From Owenia fusiformis (lineage: Eukaryota; Annelida; Polychaeta; Sabellida; Oweniidae), in NCBI GenBank assembly GCA_903813345.2, contig CAIIXF020000005.1, forward strand, positions 28,833,375 through 28,897,374: a stretch of DNA of 64,000 bases, in the 5' to 3' direction. Below, in pieces: positions 12,576 through 26,600 of this stretch (the stretch's first letter is position 1; each line of letters begins with the position of its first letter). The position numbers and the translations under genes are program-made. The notes beneath the pieces are model-generated. The model was given only the letters and a program-made list of their open reading frames with translations, did no database searches and had not been told where the DNA came from.

Positions 12576-12897
12576 GAATTGAATAATTCACGAAAATATG
12601 AAAGCCTCATTGAAATAATAATAATTACTCGCAAGGGCGATTTTCATCTGTTGTTTTTTGTAAAATTCAAATCAAGACAATCCTGATTTATTCATATAAC
12701 TACTTAGAATACGAAATGAAGTAAAGGATAAAGAACACGATGAAGAATGATGCATTTATTTCGTGATTATAATAGTACCGTCTTTGTATCCATACACTGA
12801 AAAGAACAAAAAGTGACACTCGTTTTTGTTTCCCGAAGAATTTGAAAATCAGTTGTTCAATGTTTCTCTGTTTTCACCTTTATTTATAAGCAAAGAG

Positions 12898-15146
12898 ATG
12901 TCTCACCAAGGAGCAGCTTTACAGGGATACAATAACGAATTAGTGAAATGTATGCTTTGTTTATTTTCTGTATGAGAATCAATCAAAATGTGTTTTTAGA
13001 AAAAATTTATTTTATTTTTTGGTGTTCAATTTTGATTTTGAAATATTTACTTATTTATCAAAGAAATGTATACAAAACATGCAACATGTCACAATCTAAG
13101 ACACCACAATGGCATATAAAAGAAGTATCATATGTTAGGGAAAAAATGTTTGTTTGTTTATATCCAATATTTGTGGTGCTTTAATGCCACCTTATATAGT
13201 CTCTGGTGCTGGTTTTCACTTTGTAGTCTCACTGATGTGGTTTACACTGTTGTTTTGTAAGAGTTTATTTTTATTTTGGTTTTGCTTAAAAGTCCTTATC
13301 TACTTATAACTAATGTTTTATTTACACTTAAAATCTTTTGCTTTTTATGATGTAGGTGCGTAATACATCATATAGCTTTTTATTCATGTCCTTGTTTAGT
13401 GTTTGATTTTCACCAGCAAGGGTTTTCAGATCCACTGCACATGTATTTCCACTCTCTAGAAGTATACAGTCTGCATCATATAGCATTTTATCCCTTAGAT
13501 CCTGGAGTTTGTCGCATTTAAATAAGTAATGGTCAACTGTCTCTGGTTGGTTGCAGTTTAAACAGAGGTTAGTACTATGTATAGGGTTTATTTTCTTCAG
13601 ATGGCTGTTAAGTCTGGTGTGACCACTAAGGAGTTGGTTTGTAATGCAGAAGGTTCTTCTGTCAGATTCACCTAGCAAAGGTCTCTTTCCTACCGACTCA
13701 ATAGAGCATTGGATATACCCCAATGTTCAATCTTCTATTTATTGTAGTGGAAACAAAACAAACAAAACATCAACCTTCTAAAAATTTAATGACTTACTTT
13801 CCTTATCTCAAAGCTTTTCAGTGGCTAGATTGATCTCGATTATCTTGATTTACAACCCTTTCACCTTTTCACACAGTTTCAGCTTCTCCGACGTTCGCGG
13901 TTCTAAACTCAGTCAAACTAAGCATTTTTGAAGAATTTGCAGTCTGTTTAGATTTGATTTGTAATTATTGCCCCATATCTAATTCCAGTAATAAATATGA
14001 GAATAGATAATATTTCAGTTAAAATTCTTGAAGAAAATTGTAACTTGGCCTAGTTGAAGAAAAGTTAGAGTGTTCATTGGCTTGTTCATAGGTTGGGTAA
14101 TGTCAACGGAAGCATGTGAATGGAATGGACTAGTTGTAAATCATGTCATATAAATATCGATTTAATACAAAGCCTATATCAATGACTACTATGATCAAAA
14201 GTGTGGGATAATCGAAATTTGTTTTTTCCTCTTATTGATCCTTTCAAACAACTTTATTCATTCAAGCAAATGTCCAATCAGATTGTCATTGTCCAATAAA
14301 CCTGAGACCTCTTAGTTGTTGGTTTTATGCTCTATCCTCAAGGTGTAAAATCCTAGGCTGGAATAATCACACTGCAAAATGCACTGGTATGGGTATTTTT
14401 GTTTTATATAACAAATATAATATTTTCAGGTATAGAAGACTTATGTACAAAGCGTGATGATTTGCAAAAACAAATACATGAAGAAGAGGAAGAAAAACGA
14501 AAAGTTCAGAATGACATTAGGATTCTAACTGAAAGACTAGCAAAAATTAATGAAAGCCTAAGTAAAAAGATGGCTACACGACAAGAGTTTGACAAAACCA
14601 TAGCAGAAACAGAGTCGGCATATATGAAGGTATGCATTTCAAATTAATAACCTTGTCAAATAACAGAACACTTGAATTTGATATTTTGTTTCGGCAGAAA
14701 TTCTACACCATAAATCTTGTCATGATGGATGGAGTTTCAAATACAACTCCTAACATTTAAAATATAAAATATTGTAATTTACTTAAGATTTTACCTCACC
14801 GATTGGTTAAGGTTATCGATCAATTAGAATGCAATGAACTAAATGATAAACCTAAATATTTTGTTTTGGCAGAAATTCTACACAATTAATCTTGTCATAA
14901 TGAGGGAATTTTCAAATACAGGTGACTCAATTGGATAAGGTTTAATACTTAATACTATTCTGATTAATTAGAATGCATGATTTCAATGAAATACATTATA
15001 ATCCTAAATATTTTGTTACCCTTCAGATTCTTGAGAGTTCGCAGACTTTACTAAATGTGTTGAAAAGAGAATCTCAGAATATAAGCAACAAAGCACCAGC
15101 AGGATCCATCATCAGCCAATCCAGGATTAATACTGCAGCTCCATGA
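12898..15146 (+). CDS. SSNA1: SSNA1 (Sjogren syndrome nuclear autoantigen 1 / NA14), complete
   Basis: Small coiled-coil protein of centrosomes, basal bodies and axon branch points; in other animals it forms fibrils that bind microtubules. Exons: 12898-12949, 14430-14629, 15027-15146 (TGA), 123 residues, against 119 in human. The start is MSHQGAALQGYNNELVK, almost identical to the human N-terminus. Exon 2 is one long coiled coil with the family signatures CTKRDDLQKQI, LTERLAKINESL and FDKTIAETESAY. Exon 3 begins ILESSQTLLNVLKRE and ends in a short unconserved Ser/Asn-rich tail. All splice sites are GT-AG. Intron 1 holds a LINE remnant; intron 2 holds a short diverged internal duplication. An AATAAA at 15571 is a candidate polyadenylation signal. 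The start codon is 678 bp from the nearest DMRT-like exon on the other strand. Identification is secure. Confidence 0.95.
13328..13723 (-). pseudogene. LINE ORF2 C-terminal remnant (RNase H end and zinc knuckle)
   Basis: 131-codon open frame in SSNA1 intron 1. It shows LLSGHTRLNSHLKKI and the motif CLNCNQPETVDHYLFKCDKL, the CxxC...HxxxxC zinc-binding end common to non-LTR retrotransposon polyproteins. RT and the catalytic RNase H core are gone. A 5'-truncated remnant that by chance keeps an open frame. Confidence 0.75.
13808..13912. repeat. Direct repeat A, right copy
   Basis: Partner of 12474-12575; contains TCAAAGCTTTTCAGTGGCTA and the same TTCGCGGTTCTAAACTCAG end, plus a small internal insertion (CCTTTTCACC). 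Confidence 0.8.
14678..14925 (+). repeat. Diverged internal duplication in SSNA1 intron 2
   Basis: CGGCAGAAATTCTACACCAT followed by AAATCTTGTCATGATG at about 14694 recurs as TGGCAGAAATTCTACACAAT, TAATCTTGTCATAATG at about 14870, roughly 180 bp apart. No coding content. Confidence 0.7.
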
Positions 15147-15809
15147 TGTAGATTGAAAACAGAGACTATATATAGGCAATAGAACATGGACTATACTGTA
15201 AATCATAGACTATGCCAAATTGTAGCCTAAGACCACATTTGAGGAATTATAAATTATAATTTAAAAATGTAACAGCACCACACAAAAGTCAATATGGCGT
15301 ACATCACAAACTAAATACATGTAGTATCATTAATGTGAGTAATACAGTCTATTTATTTTGACTGAAAGTGATGTAAGTTATTAAAGGAATTGCATGATGA
15401 TCACTGATGATTTTCTCAATAATGTCCATCAGTTGATAACAACTTTACTTGTATAAATATGTTTATTAGTGATAATTAATGGAAAAAGCAGAGAATGTTT
15501 GATTGAACAATTATAATTCAATATATACTTGTATATCATTCTAGAAATTGAAGTAAATCTGTTTGTATAAAATAAATTCATAGTCTATGTTTAGTGTAAT
15601 AGGACAATTATATTTTGAAATATATTTAATTTAAAAATTAACTTATTATGTGATATCTTTATTCATAGAATTATCAAAAAAGGTTTTGATTACAAAAAGA
15701 GGACAGAGTTGGAATATGGAGGAGGTGAACCACTATATGTCAGTTTTATCTAAATGTCATACATACTTACAGGTGAAGGCTTATTATCACCGTTCCCAGT
15801 TTTTATGCC

Positions 15810-15925
15810 ACCACCAGAAGTGGTGAATATTGTTAGTGTCCAATTTTTTGTGTATGGTGTTCAGTGTCTATAACAGTGTCTGTAACAAATGACAGTTCTG
15901 ACATTTTACATGTTAATGCCTTGTT
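15810..15925 (+). repeat. Short copy of the GGTGACAT repeat
   Basis: ATGCCACCACCAGAAGTGGT hairpin, a short core with CAGTGTCTGTAACAAATG, and the ACATGTTAATGCCTTG end. No AGGTCA array. Between SSNA1 and GPAT. Confidence 0.6.
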
Positions 15926-16337
15926 TGCAAGTTGAAATGATGAATCCTGCAATAAAAGGCATTTTTGCAGTTTTACATGAAACATGAAACAAATATGCCA
16001 AAAGTATTGTGAAAGTCATTCATTTAATTCAAAGTGAAGTTAAATGTCAAAATTAACCAGGTTTTTAGGTTCAAAGGTTTTTATTATCAAAATATGTAGA
16101 ACAAACACAGCCGAGGTAATGCATCATTGGCCCTGTTAATTAAGTATTAATATAGGCCTATGTAAAAGATAAAAGTTGCAATGAAAAACTTGTGGGTCAA
16201 CTAAGACAGAAATACTACTCACTCAAAATCAAAAAAATTAATTGGAGAAAACGTGCAGTCATTTCAATAATTTTCTGATTTGTCAGACATGATAAAGAAG
16301 ATTCACCATACAACATTAACTTCACCTTGTCTTGCTG

Positions 16338-16602
16338 TTAAGGTGCAGTGGTACTTAACAGGAAATGACAATACAGGAAGTGACGAAAAATGTGGCATTT
16401 TTAGACATTTTTTGAACAAAGATAGGGTCATTCTGACCATGGCCATTGTGATCCTGGTCCTGTAAATGATATGTGGAACTATTTGAATTGACTGGAGGTC
16501 AAAACAGAACTCTGTTATCTTTGTTCAAAAAATGTCTAAAAATGCCACATTTTTTGATACTTCCTGCTTTGTCATTTCCTGTTTAGTACCACTGCACCTT
16601 AA
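16338..16602. mobile_element. Long-hairpin MITE-like inverted repeat
   Basis: Arms of about 87 bp at 16338-16424 and 16516-16602 (TTAAGGTGCAGTGGTACTTA ... and its inverted partner ending TAGTACCACTGCACCTTAA) with a 91-bp loop. The arms are about 90 per cent identical. Ends at TTAA on both sides, which could be a TTAA target duplication. Confidence 0.8.
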
Positions 16603-17600
16603 CCAGGGTCGAGGGTACACTCATGTTGAATTCCTGGAATATTAGACTGCTTTTTTATGCTCGCAATGATGCAGGTTTTGTTGATGAAGTAGACAAAAAC
16701 ATGAACAGTGTTTGTTGTAACAATTGAATTCTCTTTATTTCTAAATTAGTTGTGCAGAATATTATAAAACTATGTCTTTGATATATATTTGCATTTTAAT
16801 TGCACAACCAGCTTTAAGTGCTACAAAATTAAATCTCTGAAAAATGTGTTTCTTATATAAATTCTGTACTGTTATAATCCTACCCAGTAGTAAACAGTTA
16901 TGGTGCAAATCCCTATTCCCCGTAAATAACCACATATATTTTATATCAAGTGATGATCCAGCTCTTGTCATGGAGATATATTCAGAATACAGATTATACT
17001 AGTATGCAATTGTGTTGCAGACCTTTATATCGTTAAAGGGGAACACATCTTTTTACCATCTACCAAGACTGGCCCCCAATTTATTTTCTTCCTCTTAAAA
17101 CCAAAACATTTTTACTTTCAATATTCAAGTCAAAAATATAGTCTCAGAAAAACATTGGTCCCTAGGACCGAATGGTCTGCCAGCTAATTATAGTAAGACA
17201 GGTTATATGCAGCCATGTGCTGGACTGACAAAATATTTAACAACTACACATGCCAACTACAATTGTTCTTGAAGAAAAGTTCTATTGCACATGTGTTTGA
17301 GACTGAAATATTTCAAACCGCATATTTCCAGATTCACTTTTAAACATCCTTTTTCTCTTACGATATGTCACACTTTGTGCCACATTTTGTAACTTCAAGC
17401 CATATATATTAACTATATACTAATTCACATCTTACATCATCTTATTCCCACACTCTGAGAATCTTTCAAATTCCACTACCGCGAAAGCACCAATTCATAA
17501 ATATTAACCAACACATAAAAACTAGTAGTTAAACGGGGTCAAACATGTTATATCACAGATTTGATCCATGATAGACCCCTCAATTGATTTTGATATTTCA

Positions 17601-20600
17601 CTAGTACGATTTGTACTTTTCCAATTTTTCAATGAAATTACAAAGAGTCTGTTGGTTTTTATATGCATCACTGAGTCCAATCATTCGCAGATTGCCGGCA
17701 TAGTAAATAATTGTCACTTTCATTGTTTCAAAGGCCTTCATTGCATTCTTCAAGGAATCCATAGAAACGCTCTCACCTGCAAACATAACCAAAATAGATT
17801 TAAAAAAGAATTGATTTATGTGGTGCCTGCCCGCGGCCACACATGCACCCATCAGTCCAAGATAATGACAATAGCACTTTTTAAAGTGTGATAAAAATTT
17901 ACTTAAGTTCACATAAAAAGTAAATCTCTACACGCTGACACAAAAATCAAGCAAGTTATGGGTTGCATCTTGCGTTTTATGTTTCAATGTTTATTTGGAC
18001 AAATTAATATGAAAATCTGCCATCTGATATCTGGTGTTCATTCTGAAGATACATTTCCTGACCTATTTCATGTTTCAATTTATCAACGTTATTGTACTTA
18101 ACACATCTTACAATAATCAGTGAGCCCCTGATTCACTCTACTTCTTGTGTGCTTCTGAAGGTTTAACAGGAAATCCTCCTCTGAAAAAACAATTTTTTGT
18201 AATTACCATCTGCAAAAACATTTATCTCCTATATTATTTTCTCTTTTTCATTTGAATACAGTGTCCAATTGTCACACATTTCTTTAGAATTCAAACTTGA
18301 AATAACAAAAGCATTTACTTTATTCATTGCTTATTTCACATTTCATTTCTTTTTCAAAAGAATAATGGAGATTAATTTGTAATTTAATATTGCCATATTG
18401 CAGATATTTAAAACTAGAAATCACAAATTACAATCTTTTTCTAATGAGCTCTATGTACCTGGCTGATCTTCCTGTAGCTTGGCAAGTTGGCACCCAGCAA
18501 TCCAGTATGATTCCACAATAGGGGCAAGATATGACTTGAGGAAATGTAGCATAGCTTTGTGTTCAAGCACTTCTAAGTTCACCTAAAATATATACATTTG
18601 TAAATATGAAGTCAGGGATAGTATAATTATGAGATTTATCATAGGGACATATATGATATCTCCATTATGATTTTACAATAGGAACAAGATATAACTTATG
18701 GAAGTTTAACACAGCATTAACACTACCCAACAATATACACATGTGATACAATGTCAGGGAGAGAATATGATTTGATACCCCTGAAAGGGATAAAGGCACA
18801 TGCATACATCCATGTACACATATTTAACTAAAGTGCTACAATGCTACATTACAGTCAACAAAAAATGATAAATTAGGAGGTTTGTAGAATGAACTAATAC
18901 ATATATCTAAAGTATTTTACCTTCAAATATCTATCAGGTATGGGCAAATCATCGCCATCAGAGTCACTACTGTTGTCAAAGTCCACAGACTTAGCAAGTC
19001 TTTGTGCCCATTCCTTGTCTTTGGTAGAGTAACCCGTATCATCCTACAACATTTCACAGGAAATTAGAAATTGAGTGGTTTATTCTGGGGGAAATTGAGT
19101 GGTTTATTCTGGGGGAAATTGAGTGGTTTATTCTGGGGGAAATTGAGTGGTTTATTCTGGGGGAAATTGAGTGGTTTATTCTCAATGAGGATTATTTGCA
19201 TATAGGTATCAACACAGAAACTAATTTATGATTTTTTGGGATTACATGCTCTTTGTTCTTGTGAGATAATGGTTTGCTACTTCATCAGTATCTGATGGTT
19301 ACATCTCTAATCTCTGGCCAGGTTTATTTTAATAGGGCACACTTTTACAATTTTATCCAAAATAGCTGGCCCAATAGCGTTCAATATTGATAAATAGCAG
19401 CCTTGTCTCAGTAAAGTATGGTGACATAAATTTTTTCGAATAAATGAACCATAAAATAAATATTACGTTTGTCACAAATTATTGCTGGTAGATCTGTAAA
19501 TAATTTCTCATTAAATGTTGACTAACCTCATCTACATAAAATATTTCTTTCACAATAAACTGCTCCAAGGCATCAGAGAGGGCATTGTCCAGACTGCTAC
19601 AAGGCTACAAGATCATAAAAAGCTGTTAACATCTGCATTACTAATATAAGTAAATCCCTATATCAGGGTAAAGTGTTACAAAGGCATAATAATTATTATT
19701 ATTATTATTTATTTATTCAGTAAGCTAAGTTTTGAAATACATACAATGAGCGGGTGACACAAATTGTGTATATTCCCGACAGGGTGGTAAGTTGCCTACA
19801 TAGAAACAGAGGGGGATCTGTTTGTGTGCAAATGCTTGTAATGGATGGTAAATGAATTGTGTGTCATAAAGCCCAAAATATAAAGTATACGAATGATAAT
19901 CAATTATTGACAAAGTACTTTTTCAGTTCTCTTTTCATGATGTGAACACTTCGAGAAGATTTAATCTTGTTTGGTAATTGATTCCAAATTGTTGGTGCCG
20001 TGAAAGTTAACATTGAAATGCCATAGTTCGTCCTTACTTTAGGTTTATCATAAGAATCCTTGTTTCTGGTATTGTGATCATGTCTCGCCTGGACCATTTT
20101 GAAAAAGTTAGGAAAAATGTTCTGGTAGTTATCAAGCTTATTTATCCATTTATACATGAATAAATATTTCTGTTGTTTGTGTATGTCAAAAATATTCAAA
20201 AGGTTTAACTGTTTGAATAATGGTAGGGAATGAGCCCTATAATCGCTGTTTGTTGCAATGCGGGTGAATTTCTTTTGCACAAGATATAGGGAATTTAATG
20301 AACTACATGTTTCACCCCAAATAACATTGCCATATATAAGATGGGAATATATAAGTGAATAATAGATACTCATAAAACCGCTGATATTCAACAGTTGTTT
20401 AACTCTATATAAAATACCAATTGTCCTAGAAATTTTTGCATTAACAGAAGCAATATGCCGTTTCCAGTTCAAATGGTTATCTATTGTTATTCCAAGAAAG
20501 TTAATATGATCAACTTGTTCAAGTTGTTTGTCATTTAGATAGATTTTTATATTATTTGCATTAAATCTTTTTTGTCTTGAGGAAAAAATGATATATTTTG

Positions 20601-23600
20601 TTTTATTAGCATTGAGTGATAATTTGTTTGTGACCAGCCATTCCTCAATATGTTTGAGTTCAGTGTTTAAAGTTTCTGTCAGGTCATGTAGATTTTTGCC
20701 TTTGATCAATAAATTAGTATCATCTGCAAATAAGACGAAAAATAGTGTCGGAGAAGAAAGATAAATATCATTAATATATAATATAAAAAACAGGGGTCCC
20801 AAAATTGAGCCTTGAGGAATACCGCAAGTGATCAACTCACGATTAGAGATTGTTTCCTTATATAAAGTTTGCTGAAATCTATTTTTAAAATAACTTTTTA
20901 TCCAGTCAAGAGCAACACCACGTATACCATAATATTGAAGTTTGTCAAATAGTATGTTATGATCTATTGTATCGAAAGCTTTGGAAAAGTCAATGAATAA
21001 TCCTATTGTAAATTCACCATCATCGATAGATTTTCTGATCTTTTCAATAAATGTTAACACACCCATGAAAGTTGATCTCTTTTCCCTAAATCCAAATTGA
21101 TTAGTATACAAAATGTCAATGATATCTATAAACTTTGTTATTCTTTTATGCATTATTTTTTCCAAAATTTTTGAAAAAACAGGTAATACAGATATTGGCC
21201 GATAATTGGTGAAAAAATGTTTGTCATCTTTTTTATAAATCGGTATAACTTTAGCAATTTTAAGTTGGTCCGGAAAAACTCCGTTTGAAATGGATAAATT
21301 AAAAATATGCATTAGAGGCTGATATAGAACAAAACCGCATTCTTTCATAATAAAAGGTTTAAAATCATCATGACCTGCAGCAGAAGGTTTTAAATTAGAA
21401 ATTATTTTTTGTAGTTCGTTAACATCAACTGGGTCTAAAGAAATTGAAGAAGCCTGTTGACCTAATGTTTGCATAAAATCTAAAGGTTTTTTATCTGACT
21501 TTGGAATTTTGGCAGCTAATTTTTCTCCAACTTTTACAAAGAAATTATTAAACTGATTAGCTATATCCTGTTTGTTGGTTATTTTCACATTATTTTGAAT
21601 GAAGAAGTCTGGAATGTTATTATTTTTATTCTTTTTTTGAAGTATCTCATTAATTATTTGCCAATTTGCCTTTATGTTGCCTTGATTCAGTTTAAATTTG
21701 TTATTATAATATTGCTTTTCAGATAATTTAATTGTACTTTTTAGTTGATTTGCATAAGTTTTATATTGTTTTTTATTTTGATCTGTGGGATTTCGAAGAT
21801 ATTTCTTGTATAGTTTGCTTTTATATCTAATTGACTTAAGTATGGCTGACGTAATCCATGGCTTTTGATTATTATTGTATAGTTATAATAATTTTCAAGA
21901 GAAAAAGTTATGACTTATTTCGCTATAATTTATTTTCCATGTACAATGTATTATATCATATATGAAGTAGACCCTGCTGAAGTTTAAGCAAGTTGTTCAC
22001 ATACATAGGTGTTACTGTTTTTGCCCACAATGTACATACTGTATAATGCGAGACATTGATGTTTTAGTACTCACTGGATTAAATGTGTATTCAAACTGCA
22101 ATATCTCACATAATTGTGTTGCACACTCCATGAGTCTCTGCTTGGAGATTGTGAGATTATTTCCCAACATTGACGCCTCCTCCCAGTTGCATATTGCATA
22201 ACAAGCAGTAGCTGCAAAGAAAACAACAGACATTAAATACTTTGAGGGTCATTATACCTTATATTGAAAGACACCCCCATGGGATGTTCTAAGATTTAAA
22301 GGTCTCCCTTCATAAAGAGATACTAATATATTAAAAGAAAAACATATATTCTAAAAATAATGAACTGTAGTGCAAAACTGGGTAGATCCTGTATCAATTT
22401 AATCTAAAATGATCTTGCTCTTACCAATGACACTGTCCAATACAAAAGCAGTACCAGCAACATTGCCATAGTAGACTAGTTCAAATACATGGGGGAGTTG
22501 GATTGTTGGCTTTAACCGAATACAGCCTGGATTGCAACTTGCCCTAAATAAATAAATAAAAAACACATTGAAATGCCATTTTATCATAGACAATCTTCTA
22601 GGATTTTAGAAAGATTTTAAACTTAATAGAATAGCCAGGATATTTTAGACAGAAATATCCAATGAATAAAAAATAACAATACGACAAAACAAAGACAGCT
22701 GTCATTTATATAAAATTCTGTTGTCTTCAGACCGTTGAACTATTACCTTGCTTTAGCAATCTCAACTTCCCTATATTATATTTTGATGCTAAGCTAGAAA
22801 ACTCCACGGAGTACCAAATCCCAACAAACACTATATAAATCATGAATCTGTACAGTCACAATGTAATATTTACCTTCTACTCTTCCCTTCAATAAATATT
22901 TGAGATCATTGTAGTGTCATGTTACCATGATATATGAAGAAAATCTGTCGGCGAGTATTCAAGTGATCTTCCAGACAGATGGTTGAACTGACTGACTGAT
23001 GAACTGACGGACAGACGGACTGACGGACAGAGGGTTTCACTATATCCCTACTGAACTTCGTTCATTGGAATAATTAAGACTGTGATTACTAAAGCATACA
23101 ACTACTTGTACATATTTACCCTTCTGAATCATTATCAGGTATTGACTGCTGAACAAGATGGGAGCCAAGTACAATGCAGGCATAGAGCACAATGTCAACC
23201 GGTTCACCTGAGAAGCCCACATCTCTACCTTTCAGCATTAGCTCTTCCCTAAGCCACATAACACTACTTGCTAGCTCATCCACAGTGCAGCCCTGTATGG
23301 GACAAGAGGTCACTTTAAATATGAATATCATTGAATGTCCTATGTCACCCATGGTAAGATTGACAAATATTATGAATTATTGTATCACTGTCAATTTGAC
23401 ACTCTCTGATTGGTACATGTGCTACATATCTAGTAATAATGGACATTCTTTTTAGGTGAATAATTATACTGATAAATAAATAAAGCCGGAAAAATTAGCT
23501 TGAAGGATATGATTGGGACCACCTGATATCAAATTTGTATATTGAATTCTGGCAAAGCATTTCCATGAGATACCATGAAAAGATCCAAAAGTCAAAGTTT

Positions 23601-26600
23601 TCGAACAAGGAACATGACGTTAATAAAAACACTTCACAAAGAATCTACCCAAAAACTGTACTACCTGATATACTCAAATATGTGTACCAATTTGAAAATA
23701 ACCCAGGAAAGCAGTTTCTCTTTGAAGGGTGATGACAAGATTTACTAAAAAACTTCTAAAATGGCTAACAGAAAATATGATGACTATCAAAAAAATAAGT
23801 TGGTACCCTTTAACATATGCATACAAGGGACCAGAGGTTTTTCCTGGAATAATGATGGCAAAAAATGGGAAGTCAATCATGATCATGCTCACAATTACAA
23901 TCATGTCACAATCATGACGACAATATCCCATCAGTGGTGTGATTAAAACGGACTTGGACATGCATATTTTCCTACCTTCCTGTGTAGAGTAAGAAGTAAG
24001 AAACTGACAGCATTGGTGCTCATTACAGTCTGGGCTTGCATACATGCTGAAATATCAAAATACATATATTCATTCCAAATGTAAGTTTGCCTCAAGGGAA
24101 CCTTATAGCACAATTTGATAAGCTTAACTAGATTGATAGTATACACTACTACGACTACAAAAATCCCTTAATTTGCTAAATTAGGATAACTTATAAAGTG
24201 GGAGATACTTCAACTGAATATCATATTTAATTTACCTTATTATATTTTGTGATATAAATATTTCCTTTTTGTTGCTTCAAAGGTGGGTTGTTTGGTTCTT
24301 AAAGGTAATTCAGATGGGGATTGATCATTCTTATCTGTTTTTACCAACTTTATTCAGATATAATTGCACCAATGCTTTACTTTCCTAATGATAAACCGTT
24401 ATATTCTCAAGAACTTAAATGTTACATAATTATCTGCTTTTGGCTTAGATAACTCTTATAAACTTCATAATATTGCAGATTATAATTTCCTAGGTGCATG
24501 TGTACTTACTGTGAATAACATGCTGAGCAATGGATTTGACGATGTTCCTCTGGGTCTCGACCAACACTTCAGCACCATATAAGGAGCTAGCGCTACCCAT
24601 AGGCTTCTGGTCACACGGGGAGCGAGGAGGTGTTGTACTTCTAGAACGTTTCTGACAATAAAGTTGGCTGCTACTCAAGTACTCCTGGAAACAGAGACCA
24701 CAAACTGCATGGTGCTCAAAATATATGATCAAACTGCATAGTGCTCAAAATATATGATCAAAAAACCTACATGGTGTATAGATGCACAAAGCATATACAT
24801 GAACATCAAAAAGATACAGACTTAAGAACTATAGAGTGTTCAGAATTATTCAGACAACCAATCTACAGAGTGTCCAGAAATTAATAGACCTGTAAACTTA
24901 TATTTTTTACAGATGCAATTGATATTTGCAGCAGAGTTGTGCTTGTAAATTACCTGTAAACTGAATGGCTGACAAAACTCGACCCTGACATTGCCAAAAT
25001 CTTGGTTCAAAACTCGCCAGATTCCTATCACAGCTCGCCAAAATGTCTCCTTTTCTTTTTTCTCCCCCTGTACATACAAAAGACACGTAAGTTATAAGTG
25101 CTCCATGGAACTTTGAACTCTTCCTTGATCATGCTTGATAAGTTGATTTCACTCCATTTCTCGAAAATCTTAATCTGTTCATTTCGGGGATTTCTAGTTC
25201 TACATATCTATGTAACTACATATCTCAATCTCACTCTCATTCTTTTATCCCATTCAAATTTTGTCAATAAACTTGTATGTAAGCTGTATGTAAGCTGTAA
25301 GTTGTTACACGCATATTTCATTAATGAAACAAGGCATTTACATGAAACAATGTCATCACTTAGTAGGTTATTGCAAATGAATGAAAAATTTACTGGTGGG
25401 AACATCTCAAAAGAGAAATATTACCATTTGTTCTTTGTTGAAGTTGCCATCAAGTATTTTTTCATATGTAATGCTAACAGGTACAATGTAAGCATCATTG
25501 ATAGCACCTGAAAAACAAAAAATATTTGATCAAGTCCACAAAGAGGTTATTGTAATAAATGTACTTTTAAAAATCAATAGTTGAATGAATTGTAATGAAA
25601 ATGCAGCCATAATCATATTGTTTTGCTCTTCTATACCTCCAAGATTGTGTTGTTCAAACCTGTTTATCTATTCTTATTTTAACACATAGAATTGTGACAC
25701 CGGACTATGTTTCCTCACCTTGACTGACACCATCTACTATGACAGAAAGTAGTCCACCTTTAGGAATCATGGGTTTCCCCGACCTTGACCTTCCTCCCTC
25801 TATGAAGAACTCGAAACTCTGTTTGTTTTTTAACAGCTCCAACATATACTGAAAAATAAAAGACATTTGAAATAAATAATTTTGATTTGAAATAACAGTC
25901 AATTAAAGCAGTAAAGTATTTTTAAAATGTTAAGGTTTTAAGTCATATATAGGGAAGGACTAATAGGCTTTTTCATTCAGAACCTCAAAAATAATTTTAG
26001 GTCAAGAGAGAATCAAGTCCATAGTGACTCGTCAAGTGTAATATGTAAGGTAGGCCCGTAGCCAGGGGGGGGGGTTCGCCCGTAGCCAAAATTCCTTTCA
26101 AAATCATGCAGTTTTTCACCATTCTGACTATTTTTTTGAGTGATTTTTGGCCAAATTTGCCAAAGTGAACCCCTCTAGAATCTTTTGGAAAAGTGAACCC
26201 CCCTTGGAAAATTCTGGCTGCGGGCCTGTGAGGATTTCTTGTATAGACTCAAACCACATACCTCATGCAGTACTGCTCTGTAGAGAATATCCTTCTTGCC
26301 TTTTTCCAAGTCTAACTGCCTTCTGATAAAGTATCCACCAAGGCCTTTCATTAGAAGACTGCAATATGGAAATGCACCATTTGAATTCATGAATTATTTT
26401 CAATAAGAACATAATGAAGTACATGTATTCATTTTCACATTCTTTAGTTGAATAAGTACATGAAAATATAAATTCTGGGGCAATAATAATGGTTTACAAA
26501 ATTCAAGACATAAATATACATGTATACAAAGTTGTTGATTTTCTTTCTCAGAGATATTTATTTTTATTTTTGACGTTTCGTAGGATGTCCATCCTACTTC

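Larger units (their letters stand above)
15147..17600. other. Convergent 3' region between SSNA1 and GPAT
   Basis: Probable 3'UTRs of both genes. TTTATT on the plus strand near 17080 and 16735 gives AATAAA for GPAT. The short GGTGACAT repeat and the long-hairpin MITE lie here. No exon recognised. Confidence 0.55.

Noticed and set aside
17568-17891. Plus-strand open frame overlapping the last GPAT exon
   Set aside because: Antisense to a confirmed GPAT coding exon.
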